A stretch of 64,000 nucleotides of DNA from Arthrobacter sp. EpRS71 (lineage in GTDB: Bacteria > Actinomycetota > Actinomycetes > Actinomycetales > Micrococcaceae). A model generated the notes under the pieces. That model saw only the letters and a list, made by a program, of their open reading frames with translations. It ran no database searches and was not told where the DNA came from. Positions 1 to 9,001 of the stretch are shown here, in pieces. The position numbers and the translations under genes are program-made. The stretch is taken from contig NZ_LNUV01000004.1 in NCBI RefSeq assembly GCF_001512285.1, positions 186,001-250,000 on the forward strand, in the 5' to 3' direction. Positions within the stretch are counted from its first letter, which is position 1. Each line of letters opens with the position of its first letter.

Positions 1-599
1 CACGTCTGGTCAGCGGTCTGGAAGACCACTGCGGAACGGTTACCATCGTTACGCACGATGAACGTGATGTGGCTTTTCTCCCCTGTATCAGGCCGCTTCA
101 GCAGGGCGATGTAGACCCCTGAAACGGCTGTGGCCGGCACCTGCCATGTTGCGGACACTGCCCATGTGCCGCAGTCAAAAATGCCTGTGGTGGCGTCACT
201 GCGGCAGGCTGGCTGATTCTGCCGGAGGACCGACGGCGTCACATCGGCGATTTTGCGTGCGCCCAGGCCGCCGTACCAGCCCGTGCGGTAAATCGCGATG
301 GTGTAGCTGGGCGCGCTCGTATCCACCTTGAAGCGGATAGGTTGCCCCGCGTTCACACTGATCTCGGTAGAGAAGCCCTGGATGCTGTCATCACCGGCGC
401 CACTGATGTCCCATTCGGAGGGCGGACTCCCGGCCTTGGAGTTCTCGCACGCCACAAGGTTCACCACAGGATCACATGGGCCCGCCGCAACTGCTGCCGG
501 TGCTGAAAGGGGCAGCAGGGCCGCCACCATGGCAAGCACCAAAGGCACAAGGAAACCTTTGTAGGCCCGCTGCGGTTGGGTAGCTGAAGGACCGGGCAT
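1..599 (-). CDS. secreted N,N-dimethylformamidase-beta-like protein, 5' part only
   Basis: The gene is read leftward from an ATG at 599 and runs off the left edge without a stop, so only about 199 N-terminal residues are visible. Residues 1-45 form a signal peptide: a basic start, a long Leu/Ala/Val core and an AxA-type cleavage region. The mature part begins with CDPVVNLVACENSKAGSPPS and contains YTIAIYRTGWYGG. This type of beta-sandwich domain stands at the front of large secreted actinobacterial proteins that also carry an N,N-dimethylformamidase beta-subunit-like domain and often DUF4082. The family call is from memory of those proteins; the substrate is unknown. It is divergent from smc. 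Confidence 0.75.
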   Translation of the reverse strand, partial: MPGPSATQPQRAYKGFLVPLVLAMVAALLPLSAPAAVAAGPCDPVVNLVACENSKAGSPPSEWDISGAGDDSIQGFSTEISVNAGQPIRFKVDTSAPSYTIAIYRTGWYGGLGARKIADVTPSVLRQNQPACRSDATTGIFDCGTWAVSATWQVPATAVSGVYIALLKRPDTGEKSHITFIVRNDGNRSAVVFQTADQT

Positions 600-948
600 G
601 AGAACTCCTGGAGTGGTACGCCGATTGCTAAGACGGGGCCACGCAATGAAGCGCAACCCCTGCTTGCCGCTCCCCAGCCAGGGTCAAACCAAGATCTTCA
701 GTTGTGAAACTCAGGGTTGGCGCGGATGGGCGTTCCCAAGATCGGGACCGGACCCGGCAATGACCGAACAGAAGTTCAAGCCGACGCCGGACCACAGGAA
801 CGAATCCGCCAAGTAACCCTTGGCAGGAGTGTAGGGGTGCGGCATGCCGCCCGCAAGGGCTTCCGCTTTCAGATCCGCAGATTTCGTGCAAACCGCAGTA
901 GATTTAGTGGATACAGACACCCGGGCCATCCAGGAGAACCGAAGCGCC
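600..948. other. intergenic region between divergent genes
   Basis: About 350 bases separate the secreted-protein gene from smc. No protein with recognisable composition was found on either strand. It presumably holds the divergent promoters. An AGGAG at 932-936 lies 12 bases before the chosen TTG start of smc. Confidence 0.5.
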
Positions 949-3900
949 TTGCACCTGAAAAGTTTGACTGTCCGAGGATTCAAGTCGTTTGCGTCGGCCA
1001 CGACCTTCGACTTTGAGCCCGGCGTCACCGCCGTCGTCGGTCCCAACGGATCGGGCAAGTCCAACGTCGTGGATGCCTTGGCCTGGGTCATGGGAGAGCA
1101 GGGCGCCAAAACCCTCCGCGGCGGCAAGATGGAAGACGTCATCTTCGCAGGTACCTCGGGCAGGCCACCGCTGGGCAGGGCACATGTTGCCTTGACCATC
1201 GACAACGCAGACAACGCGCTCCCCATCGAGTACAGCGAAGTGACCATCTCCAGGACCCTGTTCCGCACGGGCGGGTCCGAATACGCCATCAACGGCGCAC
1301 CCTGCAGGCTCTTGGACATCCAGGAACTCCTTTCCGATTCCGGCTTGGGCCGCGAAATGCACGTCATTGTGGGACAGGGCCAACTGGACCGCGTGCTCCA
1401 TGCGACTCCCGAGGACCGGCGCGGCTTTATTGAAGAAGCGGCGGGAATTCTCAAGCACCGCCGCCGCAAGGAAAAGACTGTCCGCAAGCTCGAAGCGATG
1501 CAGGCCAACCTCGCGCGGCTCGGAGACCTCACGGCCGAGATACGGCGGCAACTGACTCCGTTGGGCAAGCAGGCGGAGATAGCCCGCCGCGCCCAAACAG
1601 TCCAGTTCGACGTCCGGGATGCCCGTGCCCGACTCCTGGCGGATGACCTCGTTCACCTGACAACCACGCTTGAAAAAGACGTTGCTGACGAGGCTGCCCT
1701 CAAAGAGCGCCGCCTCGTGGTTGAGGCAGGGCTTGGCACGGGGAGGCGACGCCAAGCTGCACTGGAGCAGCAAGCCGCCGAGGCCACGCCACGACTGAAC
1801 GCCGCACGCGAGGATTGGTACCAGCTTTCAGCAACCCGGGAACGGCTCCGCTCACTCGGTTCCCTGGCTACCGAACGCAGGAGGCTTCTGGGTTCGGTGG
1901 AGGCCACACCGGATACTGGACGCGACCCCGAACACCTTGAGCGCCAGGCTGCCCGGGTTCGTGAGGAACAGGCCTCCCTTGAGCACGACATCCTCGCCAA
2001 GCAGGCGGCTCTCTTGGAGGCAACGGTCACGAAGGACTCGGCTGAGGCGCTCGCCGCTGCGGAGGACAAGCGCCTTACCGCCATGTTGCGGGCTGCCGCC
2101 GACCGGAGGGAGGGGCTGGCCAAGTTAGCGGGCCAGGTGGCCGCAGCCAGATCCCGGGCTGAAGCTGCCGAGGCCGAACGTGGTCGCCTCAGGGAATCGT
2201 TGGCTGCCGGTGATGATCGGCGTCGCACGGCGCAGAGCGAGTTCACTGCACTGGAGTCACAAGTGGCCGGCGTCGAAGACGGCGAAGAAAGCCTGGACGC
2301 CGAGTACGAGAATGCCAACGACGTCCTGGATGCAGTCAGCAGGGAAATCGAGGAGCTGAAAGCCTCTGAACGGGAAGCTGTCCGTGAGCGGGACGCCCTG
2401 GTGGCTCGACGCGATGCCCTTCAACTTGGGCTCAACCGCAAGGACGGGTCCGGAAGCTTGTTGACCGCCGAAGGCGTCCTCGGACCTTTGGCTGCTTTGG
2501 TGACCATCGAGCCGGGATACGAGGCTGCCGTGGCCGCCGCCTTGGGCAGCGCTTCGGACGCCCTGGTGGTTGCCGATACCGACAGTGCCCTGGCAGCCAT
2601 CCGGCGACTGAAGGATGACGACGCCGGGCGGGCAGCACTGCTTCTTGCCGGAAGCGGCACCGCACGGGAGGGCCTCCGTGCACACCCCGCACTGCCCGCA
2701 GGTAGTCGTTGGGCAGCCGACGTTGTCAGGATTACTGATCCAGCTGCCCAAAGCGCGTTGGGGCTTTTGGCCCGTACCGCCGTCGTTGATGATGTGGAGG
2801 CTGCGGCGGCTTTCCTCGCCGAACAGCCCGACATCAGGGCCGTTACCCGCGAGGGAGACGTCCTGACTTCCCTGACAATCACGGGAGGTTCGGCCAGCGC
2901 GCCGTCGCTGCTGGAAGTTCAGGCGGCAGTGGACGACGCCGTTGCCCGGCTTCAGGAGGTCACGGCCCGTCTGGAACGTGGACGCTTCACCCTTGCTGGG
3001 GCTCAAGCGCGCCGTGCCGAGGCTCAGGATCGCGCAGACACTGCGTTGGAGCGCCTGCATGAATCCGACGCCCGCCTTGCCGCCGTAGCTGAGCGCCTGG
3101 GTCACCTCAACTCTGTCCTTCGCAGTGCCGTTGGCGAAAGCGAAAGGCTCGCTGCGTCCATGGCCAAAGCCGAAGCCAACATCGCAGAGGCCCAACTGGA
3201 CCTGGAAGTCGCTGCCGAACGTCTTGCGGCGGCCCAGGAAGCTCCGGATGAGGAGCCGTCCACGGATCGGCGGGACGAACTCGCTGCCCAAGCCAGGGCT
3301 GCCAGGGCATCAGAAACCGAGGCCCGGCTCGCGCTGAGGACGTCGGAAGAGCAGTTGGGAGCCATCAGCAACAGGGCGGCATCGCTTGAACGGGCAGCGG
3401 CTACAGAACGCCGTGCCCGTGAAGAGGCCGCCCGACGCGCGCAACGCCGCCGCGCGCAGGCGCAGCGCGCGGCGGCGGTCGCGTCAGCGGTGGAACAGAC
3501 GCTCAGGTTCATCGACGTTTCCGTGGAACTGGCCGGATATGATCGTGACCTCGCCGAACAGAAGCGGGAGCAGCTGGAGAAGGAACTGGCAGAGGTCCGC
3601 TCCGGCAATGACGCCTTGGCGCGGGAGCTTGCCGAACTGACAGATTCGGTGCACCGGGATGAGATGGCGCGGACACAGCAGCGGCTACGCATCGAGGCCT
3701 TGGAAGCGCGGACCATTGACGAACTGGGACTTTCAGCTGAACAGCTCCTTGCCGATTATGGCCCCGATCAACCAGTTCCGCTGCCACCTGGATCCACCAC
3801 AGATAAGTGGGCTGAACTCCGGGCGCCCGTTGATGAAAACGGCGACGCCATCATTGAAGGGATTCCGTTCGTCCGGGCAGAGCAGGAGAAGAGGCTGAAG

Positions 3901-4527
3901 AAGGCCGAGCGCGAGCTCGCCGCTCTGGGCAAGGTGAACCCTCTTGCTTTGGAAGAGTTCGCCGCCCTGGAAGAACGGCACCAGTTCCTGAGCTCGCAGC
4001 TTGAGGACCTCAAGTCCAGCCGTAAGGACCTGTTGGACATCATCAAAGAGGTGGACAACCGTGTCCAGCAGGTTTTCACCGAGGCCTTTGCTGACACGTC
4101 AGCCCAATTCGACCACGTCTTCGCCAGGCTCTTTCCCGGCGGTGAAGGCAGGTTGGTTCTCACTGACCCTGACGACATGCTCAATACCGGGATTGAAGTG
4201 GAGGCACGGCCGGCGGGCAAGAAGATCAAGAGGCTTTCGCTGCTTTCCGGCGGGGAGCGCTCGCTCACGGCAGTGGCGCTGTTGGTGGCCATCTTCAAAG
4301 CACGTCCCTCGCCGTTCTATGTCATGGACGAAGTGGAGGCGGCGTTGGACGACACCAACCTGGGCCGGCTCATCACCATCTTCGAAGAACTGCGTGAGTC
4401 CAGCCAGTTGATTGTGATTACACACCAGAAGCGCACCATGGAAGTGGCAGATGCCCTTTACGGAGTGACGATGAGGGGCGATGGCGTCTCAACCGTCATC
4501 AGCCAGAGGCTCGGTGCCGGGGCGTAG
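949..4527 (+). CDS. smc: chromosome segregation ATPase SMC
   Basis: SMC is the ATPase subunit of the condensin complex with ScpA and ScpB, which compacts and helps segregate the chromosome. The protein starts HLKSLTVRGFKSFASATTF, as SMC proteins usually do. This supports a TTG start at 949 with AGGAG 12 bases upstream; an in-frame start at 844 would add 35 unrelated residues. Walker A GPNGSGKS lies at residues 31-38. Long Ala/Glu/Arg-rich coiled coils flank a hinge around residues 480-660. The C-terminal head has the signature LSGGERSL and Walker B YVMDEVEAALDD. The 1192 residues match the usual length. ftsY follows after 20 bases. Confidence 0.96.
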   Translation: MHLKSLTVRGFKSFASATTFDFEPGVTAVVGPNGSGKSNVVDALAWVMGEQGAKTLRGGKMEDVIFAGTSGRPPLGRAHVALTIDNADNALPIEYSEVTISRTLFRTGGSEYAINGAPCRLLDIQELLSDSGLGREMHVIVGQGQLDRVLHATPEDRRGFIEEAAGILKHRRRKEKTVRKLEAMQANLARLGDLTAEIRRQLTPLGKQAEIARRAQTVQFDVRDARARLLADDLVHLTTTLEKDVADEAALKERRLVVEAGLGTGRRRQAALEQQAAEATPRLNAAREDWYQLSATRERLRSLGSLATERRRLLGSVEATPDTGRDPEHLERQAARVREEQASLEHDILAKQAALLEATVTKDSAEALAAAEDKRLTAMLRAAADRREGLAKLAGQVAAARSRAEAAEAERGRLRESLAAGDDRRRTAQSEFTALESQVAGVEDGEESLDAEYENANDVLDAVSREIEELKASEREAVRERDALVARRDALQLGLNRKDGSGSLLTAEGVLGPLAALVTIEPGYEAAVAAALGSASDALVVADTDSALAAIRRLKDDDAGRAALLLAGSGTAREGLRAHPALPAGSRWAADVVRITDPAAQSALGLLARTAVVDDVEAAAAFLAEQPDIRAVTREGDVLTSLTITGGSASAPSLLEVQAAVDDAVARLQEVTARLERGRFTLAGAQARRAEAQDRADTALERLHESDARLAAVAERLGHLNSVLRSAVGESERLAASMAKAEANIAEAQLDLEVAAERLAAAQEAPDEEPSTDRRDELAAQARAARASETEARLALRTSEEQLGAISNRAASLERAAATERRAREEAARRAQRRRAQAQRAAAVASAVEQTLRFIDVSVELAGYDRDLAEQKREQLEKELAEVRSGNDALARELAELTDSVHRDEMARTQQRLRIEALEARTIDELGLSAEQLLADYGPDQPVPLPPGSTTDKWAELRAPVDENGDAIIEGIPFVRAEQEKRLKKAERELAALGKVNPLALEEFAALEERHQFLSSQLEDLKSSRKDLLDIIKEVDNRVQQVFTEAFADTSAQFDHVFARLFPGGEGRLVLTDPDDMLNTGIEVEARPAGKKIKRLSLLSGGERSLTAVALLVAIFKARPSPFYVMDEVEAALDDTNLGRLITIFEELRESSQLIVITHQKRTMEVADALYGVTMRGDGVSTVISQRLGAGA

Positions 4528-4547
4528 CTTTATGAGAAGGTAGGGGA

Positions 4548-5753
4548 GTGAACGATTTCCTACCCATAATTCTGTCCATTCTCGCTGCGCTCGTAGTGGT
4601 CGGCGGACTCGTGCCGGTACTCATGAAAGCCCGGAAGACCGGCGCCAAATACCCCGGAACACGCGACGCGAACGATCCCGTCCAGTCATCGGCAGCAGGC
4701 GGCGGAACGCTTGTGGAGGACCGTCCGGATGCGGTGAAGGCGCCGGCTCCCACCTTCGACGGCGCTGTGCAGGACACGGATGTCCCGGATGACGCTGCCG
4801 GGCTCGAAACCATCGCCATTGACACTCCGGCGCCGGTGGAAGGCAGGCTCACCCGCCTTCGCGCCCGCTTGATCAAGTCCAACAACATCCTGGGCAAGGG
4901 TCTCCTGGCTCTGTTGTCGGGCGACAAGATCGACGAAAACGTGTGGGACGAGGTAGAAGAAACCCTCCTGCTGGCCGACCTTGGCACAGAACCCACCATG
5001 CAGTTGGTGGACGCCCTGCGTGAGCGCGTGAAGGTGCTGGGTACCCGGAGCCCGGAGGACGTCAAGGCGATGCTCCGAGAGGAACTCATCAAGCTGGTTG
5101 ATCCAGGGATGGACCGTTCCTTGAACGTCGAGCGCAAAGGCGACCGTCCCGCCGTCGTGCTTGTTGTTGGGGTGAACGGCGTTGGTAAAACCACCACAGT
5201 GGGCAAGCTGGCACGGGTGCTGGTAGCTGAAGACAAGGACGTCCTGTTGGGCGCCGCTGATACTTTCCGCGCTGCTGCTGCCGAGCAGTTGGCCACGTGG
5301 GGCCAGCGCGTGGGTGTTCCCACGGTCAAGTCCGACATCGACGGCGCCGATCCCGCTTCTGTGGCCTACGAAGCCGTGAAAGCCGGCATCGACCAGGAGG
5401 TGGACGTCGTCATGGTTGACACGGCGGGACGCCTGCAAAACAAGACCGGGCTGATGGATGAACTCGGCAAGGTCAAGCGGGTCATTGAGAAGCTGGCCGA
5501 AGTGGACGAGGTCCTGCTGGTCCTGGACGCCACCACCGGACAGAACGGCCTGAACCAGGCCCGTGTTTTCGCGGAGGTAGTGAACATCACCGGCATCGTG
5601 CTGACGAAGCTGGATGGAACTGCCAAGGGCGGAATTGTTGTGGCTATCCAGAAGTCGCTGGGTGTCCCCGTGAAGCTTATTGGCTTGGGTGAAGGCCCGG
5701 ACGACCTCGCACCGTTCGACGCAGAAAGCTTCGTGGACGCACTGCTCAACTAG
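4548..5753 (+). CDS. ftsY: signal recognition particle receptor FtsY
   Basis: FtsY is the membrane-bound SRP receptor GTPase that docks ribosome-SRP complexes at the translocon. The GTG start at 4548 follows GGGGAG closely. Residues 4-25 form a membrane anchor, as in other actinobacterial FtsY proteins. An acidic, variable linker follows, then the N domain and the G domain with VGVNGVGKTTT (G1), DTAGR (G3) and TKLDGTAKGG (G4). The length of 401 residues is normal. The gene lies directly after smc, a common actinobacterial order. Its partner Ffh is encoded at 10571. Its last 8 bases overlap the end of the convergent transporter gene. Confidence 0.96.
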   Translation: MNDFLPIILSILAALVVVGGLVPVLMKARKTGAKYPGTRDANDPVQSSAAGGGTLVEDRPDAVKAPAPTFDGAVQDTDVPDDAAGLETIAIDTPAPVEGRLTRLRARLIKSNNILGKGLLALLSGDKIDENVWDEVEETLLLADLGTEPTMQLVDALRERVKVLGTRSPEDVKAMLREELIKLVDPGMDRSLNVERKGDRPAVVLVVGVNGVGKTTTVGKLARVLVAEDKDVLLGAADTFRAAAAEQLATWGQRVGVPTVKSDIDGADPASVAYEAVKAGIDQEVDVVMVDTAGRLQNKTGLMDELGKVKRVIEKLAEVDEVLLVLDATTGQNGLNQARVFAEVVNITGIVLTKLDGTAKGGIVVAIQKSLGVPVKLIGLGEGPDDLAPFDAESFVDALLN

Positions 5754-6984
5754 CGTTGTGGCCGGCGGGGGAGTGCTTCGAAGGCTCCCGCGCCGGCAGC
5801 CAGGCTAAGGCGGTGAGGAGGAGCACGCCTCCGGTGATGCCGAACGCCCAGCCGTAGCCGAGGCGGTCGGCCAGCAGCCCGGCCACGATCGGACCAACGA
5901 TCGCCCCGGTATCAGCCGCCATTTGGAAGATCGCCAGTACCTTCCCTCCCGAGCGGCCGCGGCCGATGACGTCGGCGACGGCGGCCTGCTGCGCCGGGCC
6001 CAGCAATCCAGAGCCGAAACCCGCCACCGCGGAAGCGATGAGGAATCCTGTCAGATCAGTGCTGAGCCCGATGACGCCGGTGGCCGTGCCCGTGATGACC
6101 AAACCGGGGATCAGCAGTGGCTTACGTCCCCACGCGTCGGCGAGCCGCCCGCTGAACGTCAGGGCAAGGGCGTTGCCCACGGCAAAGATGGCCAGCGCCC
6201 ATGCTGCGGTCTCGGGCGCTGACTGCAGGACAGCAACGGCGAACAGCGGGATGGTGGCCATCCGGACGCCGAACGTCACCCAGCCGTTGCCGAAGCTTGA
6301 GAAGATGGCGGCGCGGTAGGCAGAGTCAGCTAAGGCTTCCTTGAGGGTCATGGCCGGGGCAGGTGCGGTCTCTCGTGCTTCATTTCCTTCACCGCTGAGC
6401 ATGGTGCGCACCACCAAGGCGGCCACCAACAACGCTCCTGCGTAGGCAAGGAAGGGTACCCGGAGGCCGAAGCCCGCCAGCAAACCACCCACTACCGGAC
6501 CCAGAACACTTCCTATCAGGAATGCCGAGGCGTAGGCACCGGACACGCGACCCCTGCGCTCGGGCGGCGCCAGACGGATCAACAGTCCCATAGCGGCAAC
6601 TGTAAACATCACCGAGCCGGCTCCACCGAGACCACGGAAGATCAGTAGCTGCCAATAGTCCTGCGCGAAGGCGCATGCCGCGGTGGAGACTGCAACGATC
6701 AGCAAGCCGGTGACGTAGACGTTCCGCTCGCCGAACCGTCCGATCAAGGCGCCGCCTGCAGGTGCGAAGACCAACCGCATGAACGCGAAGATACTCACAA
6801 TGACGGCGGCAGCAGTGGCGCCGACGTCGAAGGTGGTGGCGAACTGCGGCAGGACCGGGGCCACCAGGCCAAAGCCCAACGCGATCAGGAACGCCGCAGC
6901 CAACATCACCTTGATATCGCGCGGAAGGGGAGTCTTCTCCGGCCTGATCCTTGGGGCTTTGACGGATCTGGGCGACTCGGTCAT
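5746..6984 (-). CDS. MFS drug/proton antiporter-like transporter
   Basis: This 412-residue integral membrane protein has the usual 12 hydrophobic segments of the major facilitator superfamily. Motif A-like loops are seen as GRFGERN in the first half and GRLADAWGRKP in the second. LGPVVGGLLAGFG resembles the motif C of drug:H+ antiporters, and GPIVAGLLADRLGYG is its counterpart in the second half. This points to an exporter of the DHA1 type, with unknown substrate. The gene is convergent with ftsY, overlapping it by 8 bases at the stop codons, and divergent from amtB. It interrupts an otherwise co-directional cluster, so it may be a later insertion. Confidence 0.85.
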   Translation of the reverse strand: MTESPRSVKAPRIRPEKTPLPRDIKVMLAAAFLIALGFGLVAPVLPQFATTFDVGATAAAVIVSIFAFMRLVFAPAGGALIGRFGERNVYVTGLLIVAVSTAACAFAQDYWQLLIFRGLGGAGSVMFTVAAMGLLIRLAPPERRGRVSGAYASAFLIGSVLGPVVGGLLAGFGLRVPFLAYAGALLVAALVVRTMLSGEGNEARETAPAPAMTLKEALADSAYRAAIFSSFGNGWVTFGVRMATIPLFAVAVLQSAPETAAWALAIFAVGNALALTFSGRLADAWGRKPLLIPGLVITGTATGVIGLSTDLTGFLIASAVAGFGSGLLGPAQQAAVADVIGRGRSGGKVLAIFQMAADTGAIVGPIVAGLLADRLGYGWAFGITGGVLLLTALAWLPAREPSKHSPAGHNAS

Positions 6985-7136
6985 ACGGTGCTGGTCCTTC
7001 AGGTGAGATTCTGGGTGATACTTCGGGGGCTATAGAGGTGCATGTGGTCCAAAACCGGGTATTTCCGGTGAAGTCCGACGCCTGAAACATATCCGTAACA
7101 CCGGGGATATGCACCATTTACGTTGGGGAGGTTGTT

Positions 7137-7152
7137 GTAACGAGCCCGCAAT
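7137..7152 (+). promoter_or_regulatory. possible GlnR-type nitrogen box upstream of amtB
   Basis: GTAAC, six bases, then GCAAT resembles the gTnAC-n6-GaAAC sites bound by actinobacterial GlnR. It lies about 110 bases before the amtB start, a sensible place for nitrogen control. The match is imperfect and such short motifs occur by chance. Confidence 0.25.
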
Positions 7153-7260
7153 GTAAAACCTGCGCAGGTGAAACACGGCGGCACAAAACTCTTAAGCAGG
7201 ACGCAAACGGCGTCAGGACAGCGGTTGAACCGCAGATCTAGCAAGAGAGGAACGTGCACC

Positions 7261-8592
7261 ATGGAACTTACCGCAGGTCACGTATGGGTCATGGTGGCGG
7301 CGGCGCTTGTGCTGTTCATGACACCTGGTCTGGCATTTTTCTACGGCGGCATGACACGCGCCAAAGCAGCCCTGAACATGATGATGATGAGCTTCATCTC
7401 CATCGGCATCGTCGGGGTTGTCTGGGTGCTGTGGGGCGCTTCGATGAGCTCGGGCGAAGGCTTCATGCAGGTTGTGGGTAACCCGTTCGCTGCCTTCGGT
7501 CTGGCCGGAGTGGAGACCACCCCGGACGCGATGATCAAGATTGGCTACGCAGCAACCTTCGCCATCATCACCGTTGCCCTCATCAGCGGCGCCATCGCCG
7601 ACCGCGCCAAGTTCGGCGCCTGGAGCATCTTTGTTCCGGTCTGGGTAACCCTGGTCTACTGCCCGCTGGCCTACATGGTCTGGGGTGGTGGCTTGTTCGG
7701 CCCCGAAGGCGCAATCGGCAAGGCTCTTGGCCCGGCCATCGACTTCGCGGGTGGCACCGTGGTGCACATCAACGCCGGTGTGGCGGCACTCGTCCTGGTT
7801 CTCATCATTGGAAACCGCCGTGGCTTCGGCAAGGACCCGAACCACCGCCCGCACAACATCCCCTTCGTAATGCTCGGCGCTGCAATTCTCTGGTTCGGCT
7901 GGTTTGGTTTCAACGGTGGCGCAGCTACCACCGCTGAGCAGGCGGGCTTGATCTGGATCAACACTTTGGCAGCCCCTGCGGCAGCCATGATCGGCTGGCT
8001 CATCACCGAACGCATTCGTGATGGCCACCCGACGTCGCTCGGTGCAGCATCCGGTGTTGTAGCCGGTCTGGTTGCCATCACCCCGGCCTGCGCAAACGTG
8101 GACCCCATTGGTGCCCTCGGCCTGGGTGTAGTCGCCGGTGTTGCCTCGGCCTTGGCGGTCGGCCTGAAGTTCCGTTGGGGCTTCGATGACTCCTTGGATG
8201 TTGTAGGCGTCCACCTCGTTTCCGGCATCATCGGCACCGTGGCCCTTGGCTTCATTGCCAAGTCCACTGACGGAGTGGGTGGCGGTCTCTTCTACGGCGG
8301 CGGCATGGCCCAGATGTGGGCACAGCTCGCAGCAGCCGGTATAGCGATTGCTTTCTCGGCAGTCATGACGGCCATCATTGCCTTCGCCATCCACAAGACC
8401 ATGGGCTTCAGGGTCTCCACGGAGCAGGAGAACGTTGGCGTGGACCTCAGCCTCCACGCTGAGACGGCCTACGAGTTCGGAGTCAACGGCCACGGTGGCA
8501 GCTTCCAGCCACTGCACAATGCCGTGACAGGAAAGTCCGACCCCGCTGCAACCAAGACGCCCGCTGAAGGCAAGGAGAGTGTCCAGGCATGA
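7261..8592 (+). CDS. amtB: ammonium channel AmtB
   Basis: AmtB conducts ammonia/ammonium across the cytoplasmic membrane. The chosen ATG at 7261 follows a GAGAGGAA ribosome site and gives 443 residues with about 11 membrane segments. The protein begins MELTAGHVWVMVAAALV and continues with the typical LAFFYGGMTRAKAALNMMM. The two pore histidines are present, in VVHINAGVAALV and VGVHLVSGIIGTVALG. The C-terminal tail contains the conserved region that contacts PII. The stop overlaps the glnK start by ATGA, so the two are translationally coupled. An in-frame start at 7168 would add unrelated residues. Confidence 0.96.
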   Translation: MELTAGHVWVMVAAALVLFMTPGLAFFYGGMTRAKAALNMMMMSFISIGIVGVVWVLWGASMSSGEGFMQVVGNPFAAFGLAGVETTPDAMIKIGYAATFAIITVALISGAIADRAKFGAWSIFVPVWVTLVYCPLAYMVWGGGLFGPEGAIGKALGPAIDFAGGTVVHINAGVAALVLVLIIGNRRGFGKDPNHRPHNIPFVMLGAAILWFGWFGFNGGAATTAEQAGLIWINTLAAPAAAMIGWLITERIRDGHPTSLGAASGVVAGLVAITPACANVDPIGALGLGVVAGVASALAVGLKFRWGFDDSLDVVGVHLVSGIIGTVALGFIAKSTDGVGGGLFYGGGMAQMWAQLAAAGIAIAFSAVMTAIIAFAIHKTMGFRVSTEQENVGVDLSLHAETAYEFGVNGHGGSFQPLHNAVTGKSDPAATKTPAEGKESVQA

Positions 8593-8927
8593 AGCTCATC
8601 ACAGCGATCGTCCGTCCCGAAAAGCTTGAAGCAGTCCGGGAAGGCCTCGAGTCATACGGGGTCCAGGGTCTGACGGTCAGCGCGGCCAGCGGCTACGGCC
8701 GCCAGCGCGGCTACACCGAGGTGTACCGGGGTGCCGAGTACAACGTGGATCTTCTGCCGAAGATCCGGATCGAGGTCCTCGCCACGGACGAGCAGGCAGA
8801 CGACATCCTGGATGTCCTGATCGCCAGCTCAAACACAGGCCGCGCCGGTGACGGCAAGGTGTGGACCGTGGATGTCTATGAAGCAGTAAGGGTCAGGACC
8901 GGGGAGCGCGGCGCGGCCGCAATCTAA
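8589..8927 (+). CDS. glnK: nitrogen regulatory PII protein GlnK
   Basis: GlnK is a trimeric nitrogen sensor that blocks the AmtB pore when nitrogen is plentiful. The 112 residues fit the family exactly. The T-loop RGYTEVYRGAEYNVD carries Tyr51, the residue uridylylated or adenylylated in this family. The B-loop SSNTGRAGDGKVW binds nucleotide. The gene is coupled to amtB through an ATGA overlap. In many actinobacteria glnD, encoding the PII-modifying enzyme, follows; here a terminator follows directly and the next gene is on the other strand. Confidence 0.96.
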   Translation: MKLITAIVRPEKLEAVREGLESYGVQGLTVSAASGYGRQRGYTEVYRGAEYNVDLLPKIRIEVLATDEQADDILDVLIASSNTGRAGDGKVWTVDVYEAVRVRTGERGAAAI

Positions 8928-8944
8928 GTCCCATGATCAACAAG

Positions 8945-8983
8945 AAGCGGGCCGGGTACCACTGAAAGGTACCCGGCCCGCTT
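8945..8983. terminator. bidirectional terminator between glnK and zwf-like gene
   Basis: A perfect 16-base inverted repeat (left arm AAGCGGGCCGGGTACC, 7-base loop) lies between two convergent genes. It can end transcription from both sides. Confidence 0.85.
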
Positions 8984-9001
8984 GCGCTGTTTACTCTGGC
9001 T

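Noticed and set aside
844..948. Longer N-terminus for smc from an ATG at 844
   Set aside because: The added residues are unlike SMC and a family-typical start with ribosome site is at 949.
904..1773. Long open frame on the strand opposite to smc, and similar antisense frames in ffh, amtB, thiC and zwf
   Set aside because: They mirror codon bias in GC-rich genes; translations show no family pattern and the sense genes are certain.
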